Shown here piece by piece: positions 57,251 through 64,000 of a stretch of 64,000 bases of DNA. This DNA comes from Mallotus nudiflorus. Lineage: Eukaryota > Streptophyta > Magnoliopsida > Malpighiales > Euphorbiaceae. Where the stretch lies: the NCBI GenBank assembly GCA_947683625.1, contig CANTUR010000644.1:1601501-1665500 (forward strand), in the 5' to 3' direction. Every line of letters starts with the position of its first letter. The first letter of the stretch is position 1. The notes beneath the pieces were generated by a model. The model ran no database searches. It was not told where the DNA came from and saw only the letters and a program-made list of their open reading frames with translations. A program made the position numbers and the translations under genes.

Positions 57251-58224
57251 CTAAGGTTTAATTCCCTCCTTATTGTTGTTCTATTTCTATATGCTCAGTT
57301 AGAGTTGGTTTAACTTCTAAGTAAAGTGGATTAATAGGACTCTTCTTCAGTCTATGAAGGATCTCTTTCGCTATAGCTTTAGGACTTAAATATGCTCTTC
57401 TTAGTTTGCCACTTTTTTTATCTCCAAATACGAGAAGACCTAGATGAATCTATAATGGCTACAAAACTAGGTGTTAGTGTGATGGATGAAATGCATGTAT
57501 GCATGTAGGCATGATGCACGTGCTATGCAACAAGTAGTAAGTAGCAAGTATCAATCAAGTGTACAACATTCATCCTTCCAACCTTATTCCTCCCATTATG
57601 TGTTCAATGGTGCGTCTCTTTTTCCTAGGATTTTTTATCTTAGCCTTAATATCAATAAAGGATTACCATGAACCAATGTGTATGCCAAATCTCTTTTAAA
57701 GCAATAAAAGCATAGAAACATTATTTATAGATATAAAGGTCTAGCCCAATCTTTATTAGCCCAAATGGGCTTTAAAAGCATGGGCCTAGGTTTTTATAGA
57801 TAGAAATACTTCATGGTAATCAATCATACAAGCAATTTGGATAAATTCTAAGAGAAATAACTAGGCCATTATATATGGCTAAGTCTGGTGAAAAGTTAAG
57901 GTTCCTTTTGTAAGATGCCCTCCTTTAAGACTTGAGTTATAGGCTAAGGTTAGAAGGGCCCAACATCCTTTGCAAACTCAAAAGAAGACTACCCCCCTTT
58001 AGGAATCTTAGGTTACAAACTCTAGTCAGATGAGCCCGATAATCTCTATTGAACCGAGTTAAGGCTGAGAGTGATGGTTAGCTAATCTATAACTCCATAA
58101 AGCTAGTGGAATCATGGATTCATAAACCAATGCCATCGATTAATAGGGACATTCAAATAAATGCAAGAATAAAATAATAATTAATAAAATAATTCTAAAG
58201 AACACAAGTAGAATCAATACCTCT

Positions 58225-58244
58225 TATCCCTAGTGGAGTCACCA
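58225..58244 (-). other. RT6 primer-binding site
   Basis: Minus-strand TGGTGACTCCACTAGGGATA adjoins the 5' LTR. Ogre/Tat-type elements use TGGCGACTCCNCTGGGGA-like sites (tRNA-Arg type primer), so this supports the lineage. Confidence 0.8.
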
Positions 58245-58247
58245 CTA

Positions 58248-59598
58248 TTAACAGTAGGGTTTAGCGCGCCCCTAAGATTTTAGCAACCACGATATTATCT
58301 GAGCTCAAGACTCTAGAGAACACACTATCATATCATAAAGATATGATGTGGAGATGAGGAATCGCCACCCAGGGTAATAACTTGGATAAATTATTTTAGT
58401 GGTACTCGATTCTTTAAAAGAAAGCTAGAACTACAACTAGGAGATTATGGGAATGTAATACTAACTTCTTTCAGTCTTGCATTCATTTAGAATTATTTTA
58501 TGAATTACTATCTTATTCTCTATTTAAACATAATTTTATTAAACCCTAATTAAACATCCATCTAGCCCTAAAGCAAACTAGTCATAAAACTGCATGTAAA
58601 AAATGCATACAAAGCGCATCGTCCCTAGGTCTAAATTATGTTAGTTTTATTTTAAAGTTAGCTAATTCTAAATTTTTATTTACAAGTGAAATTGACTAAA
58701 GGTGGACCTACATGTTAATAAATGAGCCTAAGTCTATTCATTTTAATTTAACTAAAAAGGGGCCTATTGTAGACGGTTGGGTTTAGTGCGCGTCCAAGAT
58801 TTTAGCATCCGCAACACTGTTTGGGCTTAGGGCCCTAGGGAACACACTACTATATCATAAAGACATAATATGAAGATGAAGAGTTGCCACCTAGGGTAAT
58901 AACTAGGACATTGTTTTGGTGGTACTCGTTTCTTTAAAAGAAAGCTAGCACCACAACCAGTAGATTCTAATAACGGAATATTAACTTCTTTTAGTCTCTC
59001 CAAAACTTTTTTTCTTTTTTCTTTTTTTTTTCTTTTCCCTCTATCTTATTTTTGGAATCCAAAAGATGAAAAATAAAAGGAGCCAGAGCCCCCTCTAAAA
59101 TGAAAGCCTAATCTTTTTTAAATACCTAGGTTGTATAATCTCCTCTGATTATCAGGAGATAACGTGATTTTTTATTCTAAATTTTGAAACTTTAACTAAA
59201 AAAATCTCATTATCAGGGTAAAAATCTATTTCTTATTATTTTTTTAACCAATCAAAATTCAAGAAAATTATTTTTGAAAATTACAAAATAAAAAAAAATA
59301 GTGCAGGACCCCAATCGAAATAGTACAATTCCGATATGAATTGTAGATTTCTGATCAGAAATCTATAATTCTGATTGGTAAATTTTTTGTAATATTTAAT
59401 TATAAAAAACCCTGAAGGAATTAAAACTTTTTCAATTGGGTCCTTAAAAAACTTTTCAATTAAGTCTCTAAAAAGCTATAATTACGCCTTGAGATTCAAA
59501 AATCAATATCCATAGAGACCTATTATTTATAATAAATTTTCATCATTAGATCTTCTATCGCATCCAAACTCAAGTTATCTCGAAATTGGGAGCTTACA
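58248..59598 (-). repeat. RT6 5' LTR with internal duplication
   Basis: About 1350 bp. Subunit A' (58248-58767) and B' (58768-59598) correspond to A and B of the other LTR. The minus-strand start TGTAAGCTCCCAATTT is intact; the inner end near 58248 is decayed. Confidence 0.87.
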
Positions 59599-60450
59599 AG
59601 GTGTTTACTTGGAAAACAGTTCAGAAATAGTTTTCCTAAGGAATTATACTTAAGAGCCAAGAAGCCATTAGAGTTGATTCATAGTAATGTGTGTGGGCTA
59701 ATTACTCCAAGCTCTCTCGGTAAAAATAACTACTTTTTATTAATGACTTTTTAACGAAAACTTAGGTATATTTCTTGAAGCAGAAATTAGAAGTCTTTAA
59801 AGCATTCAAGACATTTAAAGCTGCTGTGGACAATAAGATTGGTCAGAAGATTAAAGCATTAAGATCAGATCGAGGAGGAGAATTCACTTCAAAGGAATTC
59901 CAAGAGTTCTGTGCAACAAGTGGAGTTTAAAATTTTCTCACTGTTTTGAGATCTCTACAATAAAATAGTATTGCAGAAAGAAAAAAATAGAACCATCATT
60001 GATATGGCACAAAGCATGCTCAAATGCAAACATTTGCTAAAAGAATTTTGGGCTAAAGCAGTAGGTACAGTAACCTACTTGTCCAACTGATCTCCAATAA
60101 AAAGTGTTTGGAGAAAGACATTACAAAAAGCCTGGAATGGAAGAAAGCCCAAAATTTCTCACCTTAAAGTATTTAGAAGTTTAGCCCATGTTCATGTACC
60201 AGATGAAAGAAGAGCCAAGCTTGATGACAAAAGTGAAAGATAGATCTTTATAAGCTATTCCACTCATTCAAAAGGTTACAAACTATACAATCCAAATAGC
60301 AAGAAGTTTATGATCAGCCAAAATATGATGTTTAATAAAGAATGTGAATGGGAGTTCAACTCTTCCATAGATGAATTTAACTTCTTTCCTCAAATTGATG
60401 AAACAGAATAAACACCAGTGGAGCAACTAGGTGAACATTAATAAAAGCAC
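59599..60450 (+). pseudogene. RT5 integrase; first catalytic Asp changed to Asn
   Basis: Continues from 49045: CLLGKQFRNSFPKEL, then LIHSNVCGLITPSS, where the first catalytic Asp (family HSDVCG) is Asn (codon 59696-59698). The second Asp survives (LRSDRGGEFTSKEFQEFC, near 59870) and the Glu too (SIAERKK, near 59985). The C-terminal part reads KPKISHLKVFRSLAHVHVP and ISYSTHSKGYKLYNPNSKKF (60150-60310). Stops and two frameshifts interrupt it. Confidence 0.9.
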
Positions 60451-60559
60451 ACAACACCACCTGCCTCACCATTGTAAAGTGATGAAGGAAATGTACTACC
60501 ATCTTTTTTGGCTAAAAGGAATGAAGAACACATAAGAAGTCTTAAAGATCTCTTTGAGG

Positions 60560-61470
60560 TGACTAATCAACTTGAAAATCTCACTCTTTTTTGTCTTTTA
60601 TTGATTGTGAACTAGTGAACTTCAAAGAAGCTGCACAAGATGAAAAATGGAGAAATGTAATGGATGACCAAATCAAAGCCATTGAAAAGAATGGCATATG
60701 GGAACTCATTGCTTTTCCAAAAGGACACAAGCCAATTGGTGTCAAGTGGGTTTACAAAACAAAGAAGAATGTAAAGGAGAGGTCGAAAAGCACAAAGTAA
60801 GGCTAGTTGCTAAAGGCTACAGTCAAAAGCTGGAATTGACTACAATGAGGTATTTGCTCTTGTTGCATTCTTAGAGACTTTAAGACTGATTATTTCTTTA
60901 ACAGCTCAAAATAGGTGGAAGATTTACTAGATATATGTAAAGTTTGCCTTTCTAAATGGAGTTCTTGAAGAGGAAGTTTACATTCAGCAACCTCTAGGCC
61001 ATAAAGTCAAAGAATAAGAATCTAAAGTCCTAAAATCGAAAAAGGCTCTTTATGGATTGAAGCTAGCTCCCAGAGCATGGAACAGTATAATTGACAAGTA
61101 TTTTCAACAGAGTGGTTTTATCAAATTTCCATATGAACATGCCCTTTATTTCAAAATCAAAGATAGAGATGTTTTGATCATGTGCCTGTATATGGACAAT
61201 TTAATCTTCACCGAGAGCAACCCAAGCATGTTCAAATATTTTAAAAAAGAAATGACAATAGAGTTCGAGATAACAAATATTGGATTAATGGCATACTACC
61301 TCGGCATTGAAGTCAATCAAAAGGAAGATGGAATTTTAATCTCACAAGAAAGTTACATAAAGGAGATCCTTAAGAAATTCAAGATGGATGATTGCAACCC
61401 AATAAACACACCAATGGAGTGCAAAATCAAGTTATTTAAAGATGATGAAGCAGAAAAGAACACTTTTTAA
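60560..61470 (+). pseudogene. RT5 reverse transcriptase, YVDD changed to YMDN
   Basis: Starts NFKEAAQDEKWRNVMDDQI (60620), GVKWVYKTKKN, a frameshift near 60790, then VRLVAKGYSQK. The second half is open from 61057: LAPRAWNSIIDKYFQQSGF, and CLYMDNLIFTESNP, where the box YVDD is YMDN (61189-61200), then AYYLGIEVNQKEDG. Losing the second metal-binding Asp should abolish polymerase activity. Confidence 0.92.
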
Positions 61471-62128
61471 GAGTATAGTTGGATGTTTGAAATATCTAAC
61501 TTGTACAAGGCCCGACATTCTCTACGTAACAGGACTTGTGAGTCGTTACATGGAGACTCCAACAACCACTCATTTAAAGGCTACAAAGAGAATTTTTTAC
61601 TACCTCAAAGGTACAATAGATTTTGGCTTATATTATTTAGTTTTTGATGACTACAAGCTCGTTGGATATAGTGATAGTGATTAGGTCGAAGATAGCGATG
61701 ATAAAAAAAGCACAACTGGATTTGTGTTTTTCCTAAGAGACACCGCTTTCACTTGGATGTCAAAGAAGTAACCAATTGTCACTTTATCATCATGTGAAGC
61801 TGATTATGTTGCTGCTACAATGTGTGTCAATCATGCAATTTGGTTCTAAAATTTATTGAAGGAATTGAACATGTCACAAGTGGAACCAACAGAGATTCGT
61901 GTTAACAAGAAGTCAGTAATAGTTTTAGCCAAGAATCCAGTGTATTATAATCGAAACAAACACATTAATACTCGATATCATTACATAAGAGAATGCATTA
62001 CGAAACAAGATGTGAAACTGGAATATGTGAAGTCTCAATATCAAACTGCAAATATCTTCACTAAGCCATTGAAGAAGGAAGATTTTGTCAGATTAAGAAA
62101 TACACTTGACATTATAAAAAAAATTTAA
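61442..62128 (+). pseudogene. RT5 RNase H
   Basis: Reads IVGCLKYLTCTRPDI, LVSRYMETPTTTHLKATKRI, LVGYSDSD followed by a stop at 61682-61684 (family Trp), KKSTTGFVFFL, SCEADYVAAT, KNPVYYNRNKHINTRYHYIR and TANIFTKPLK, ending at the stop 62126-62128. Domain complete in length but interrupted by stops at 61769 and 61847 as well. Confidence 0.9.
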
Positions 62129-62135
62129 GGGGGAG
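62122..62135 (+). other. RT5 polypurine tract
   Basis: AATTTAAGGGGGAG abuts the 3' LTR. Confidence 0.9.
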
Positions 62136-62502
62136 TGTTGAATAATTAAACTTGTTTTATGGTATTAATCAAAAGAAGAAAATTTGTAACAAAGACTAAA
62201 AGAGAGGCATGATAATTAAGACCATGTGAAGTTGTCTTTCCACTTGTATGTTTTAGTGTGGTGTTAGGTGTTTAGTTATAAAATGTGGTTTTAAACATTT
62301 TGTATTAATTTATTTATGAGCATTTTAAATAGTTTGTATTAGTTTGGAATTAGTATAAATACCCCCTCTTCCCTGTATTGTAATCATCAAGCAAGCAATT
62401 CAGAAATAAAAGCTTGAGTTATAAGAATTTTAGAAATATTTTTATGTTCTTGAGTATTTGAGAGAGTTGAATTAAGATTACTTGAGTGTTTAGTGTTTAA
62501 CA
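62136..62502 (+). repeat. RT5 3' LTR
   Basis: 367 bp, TGTTGAATAATTAAAC to GTGTTTAACA, TATAAATA at 62354-62361, uninterrupted. Confidence 0.95.
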
Positions 62503-62507
62503 TTTAC

Positions 62508-62795
62508 CTCACTTTTAATTTAATTTTTCATGCTATAATAAAATATAGAGATTTAGATTTTCATTTCGTCTGAGAATAGGTTGCTAATGGTACCATACAA
62601 GTATGATTTGTTACTTCCCAAATGTTGCTTGCTGATTTATTTACCAAGCCCCTGTCCATCACTAGATTCCGACATCTATGTTCCCAGTTGCCTCTTTATG
62701 ATGCTCAGGGCTTGCCGGGGGCTGTTAGAGCTATTCCTATGGAATATTGCCTTATCTTCATTATTAATTATATTTGTTAGGTTGTTGTAACAAAT
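62508..62795 (+). pseudogene. Copia RNase H fragment, right half
   Basis: In the frame left at 45065 it reads LTFNLIFHAIIKYRDLDFHF, V-stop-E-stop-VANGTIQV-stop-FVTSQ, LLADLFTKPLSITRFRHLC. This is the end of copia RNase H (HARTKHIDLDFHF and QLADLFTK in relatives). Three stops lie where relatives have Arg or Lys. Confidence 0.9.
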
Positions 62796-62799
62796 AGAT

Positions 62800-63507
62800 A
62801 GAATCCTTTCTTAACTTTATCATTATTATTATTATTATTTTTTGGAAAGAAACTTTATCATTATTACTTTCTCATGCAATACAAATAGCCATGTACAACA
62901 ATTATAATCAATATTACATATACTAAAAATTCCTTAAACATTCACACAGCGTTGGTCTAATCCTACATGAACTTGCCTGCTGCTGTTTTGGTTTCCTTAG
63001 TTTGCTCATCGATTACCTGATGTTAAGTCTAGACCGTGTTTTTATCATTTATTTGATGTTAGCCTTTCTTTTCATTGTTGTGGTTTTCAACTTGTTTTAG
63101 GATTTATGTTTTCAGATTTCTGATTTGGTTTTGGCATTCTTAATCTGGTGTTATTATTTTTTGAACTCTTCTATTTTTTTTAATTAGTTTCAAGGTGGAG
63201 TTTTTTTATTACTTTGGGCATTCCCAAGTGATTTTTCTCCTCAAATTATTTAATAAAAGATTTATCTATTTACCAATGAAAATTTAATGCAAAAAATTAC
63301 TTTGCACTATAATGTGTATTGTATTCAGTCTAACTTAATTTGCATAAACCATTATTCGCCAAACAAAAAATATCCAACCATTTGCTTACTAATTTTCTTT
63401 TTAAATAATTATTCCGCAGTAAGATAACATCATTTCATTTTTTCAATATAATTATGATTTATAATTAAAATAATAATAAATTTCAAGAATGACTTTGGTT
63501 TAATGCA
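62800..63507. other. Non-coding stretch without recognised feature
   Basis: T-rich; a short ATT run at 62822-62840. No gene or terminus recognised. Confidence 0.5.
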
Positions 63508-63720
63508 CACTATAAAAAAAGAAAGATAAAAGGACAATAATAGGGGACAAAACAAAATTATTGGTCCTCTAACTTATTAAGTAATTGAATAGGGGACTAA
63601 TTAAATATCCGTCTCCGATTCTTTATTTGTTTTTTCAATTAGGGATAGTTTTTGTTTAGGAAAATTAACTTTGGCTTTGGGGACAAACCTGTTTACCTGG
63701 GCACAGTCATTAACTTAACA
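63508..63720 (+). mobile_element. Possible 5' end of another CACTA element
   Basis: CACTATAAAAAAAGAAAG at 63508 is followed by repeats of GGGGACAAA/GGTCCTC and CCGTCTCCGATT, a pattern seen at CACTA ends. No transposase follows before the window ends. A diverged terminal repeat (CACTAT rather than CACTAC) keeps confidence low. Confidence 0.35.
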
Positions 63721-63789
63721 CAGTCATATATATGTACGTAGAAAATGAGTCTATCGAACAAAGGAATCCACATGGACGAGTACGCGGAA

Positions 63790-64000
63790 AAATAGAACAC
63801 TCGTCTCCATTTTTTACTCCATTCAATTTCTTTGTCTCCCTTTTGCCTCTCCCTCTCTCGACATTATTTCTCATTCTCTTCTAATTGTTTCTCTAAATTT
63901 TTTTATTTAGTTTCAAATCTCAGACCAACTGGTTTGAACAATTTTATATTGATAGCGGCCAAAGTGCCGTCATCCATCTACTGAGGAGTGATGTGAAGCA
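63790..64000 (+). other. Pyrimidine-rich leader-like stretch at the right edge
   Basis: 63800-63900 is CT-rich, like a plant 5' leader. The final 70 bases have balanced composition and are open in one frame (FEQFYIDSGQSAVIHLLRSD, no Met). A host gene or an element may begin just beyond the window. Not identified. Confidence 0.25.

Larger units (their letters stand above)
49046..59598 (-). mobile_element. RT6: 10.5-kb Ty3 (Tat/Ogre-like) element with gag but no visible pol
   Basis: On the minus strand: 5' LTR about 58248-59598, primer site, gag about 57250-56330, long middle region with tandem arrays, purine tract, 3' LTR 49046-50378. The LTRs share the same internal duplication. I found no protease, RT, RNase H or integrase motif in 50392-58224. 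Gag-only elements with LTRs (TR-GAG type) are known non-autonomous parasites of Ty3 elements. The target duplication is not clear (GAGTT against AGGTG). It interrupts RT5 pol. Confidence 0.85.
45066..62502 (+). mobile_element. RT5: Ty1/copia element with two nested Ty3 insertions
   Basis: Spans 17.4 kb because it hosts two insertions; without them it is about 5.2 kb. The target duplication TTTAC is perfect (45061-45065 and 62503-62507). The 3' LTR is 62136-62502 (367 bp). The 5' LTR is split (45066-45198 and 46888-47122, together 368 bp), with about 32 differences to the 3' LTR. A primer-binding site with one mismatch, gag, protease, integrase, RT, RNase H and purine tract are all recognisable, and all broken. 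Confidence 0.94.

Overview
This window reads as AT-rich, repeat-dense nuclear DNA of a flowering plant, most likely a eudicot. Support comes from several Ty1/copia polyproteins of plant type, a CACTA (En/Spm) transposon with plant-specific domains, a Tat/Ogre-like Ty3 element, long solo LTRs, MITEs, a LINE tail, and a fragment of a plant DMR6-like oxygenase gene. No intact protein-coding gene, tRNA, rRNA or CRISPR array was found. Every coding sequence recognised is broken by stops, frameshifts, deletions or insertions. Layout from left to right: 1-1643 is the end of a Ty3-type LTR carrying a GC-rich palindromic array. At 3006-7798 lies a minus-strand copia element (RT1) inserted beside an unidentified antisense coding relic. 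8290-9910 holds a minus-strand copia pol fragment. 9995-19597 is a plus-strand copia element (RT2) split by a second complete copia element (RT3, 10399-15440, perfect GCTGA target duplication). 20088-23278 is a 3.2-kb solo LTR with perfect GCCTT target duplication. 23332-25557 holds a foldback MITE, a hAT-like MITE and a CACTA-like subterminal block. 25640-25885 is a LINE tail and 26077-26594 is two exons of a DMR6-like pseudogene. 27132-32274 is a 5'-truncated minus-strand copia element (RT4). 33870-42855 is a degenerate CACTA transposon split by a 4.65-kb solo LTR that itself carries a 1.4-kb foldback element. The right third is one deep nest. A copia RNase H fragment (44672-45065 and 62508-62795) is split by a copia element (RT5, 45066-62502, TTTAC target duplication). 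RT5 in turn contains a 1.7-kb solo LTR inside its 5' LTR (TTAGG target duplication) and a 10.5-kb Ty3 element inside its pol (RT6, 49046-59598). RT6 has LTRs, primer-binding site, polypurine tract and gag, but no pol that could be seen, and it carries several tandem arrays. The elements do not cooperate as a pathway; what links them is insertion order. By-eye LTR divergence is about 7-10 percent for RT1, RT2, RT3 and RT5, so these insertions are old and of broadly similar age. Different elements have lost different catalytic residues, very often by changes that look like G-to-A or C-to-T transitions, as expected for methylated, silenced repeats. The most unusual observations are: the pol-less, gag-only RT6 with its 91-bp array and duplicated LTR; the TATA box in the loop of a perfect inverted repeat in the RT3 LTRs; the solo LTR in the CACTA flanked by a ~200-bp duplication instead of a 5-bp one; and the GC-rich palindromic array near the left edge.
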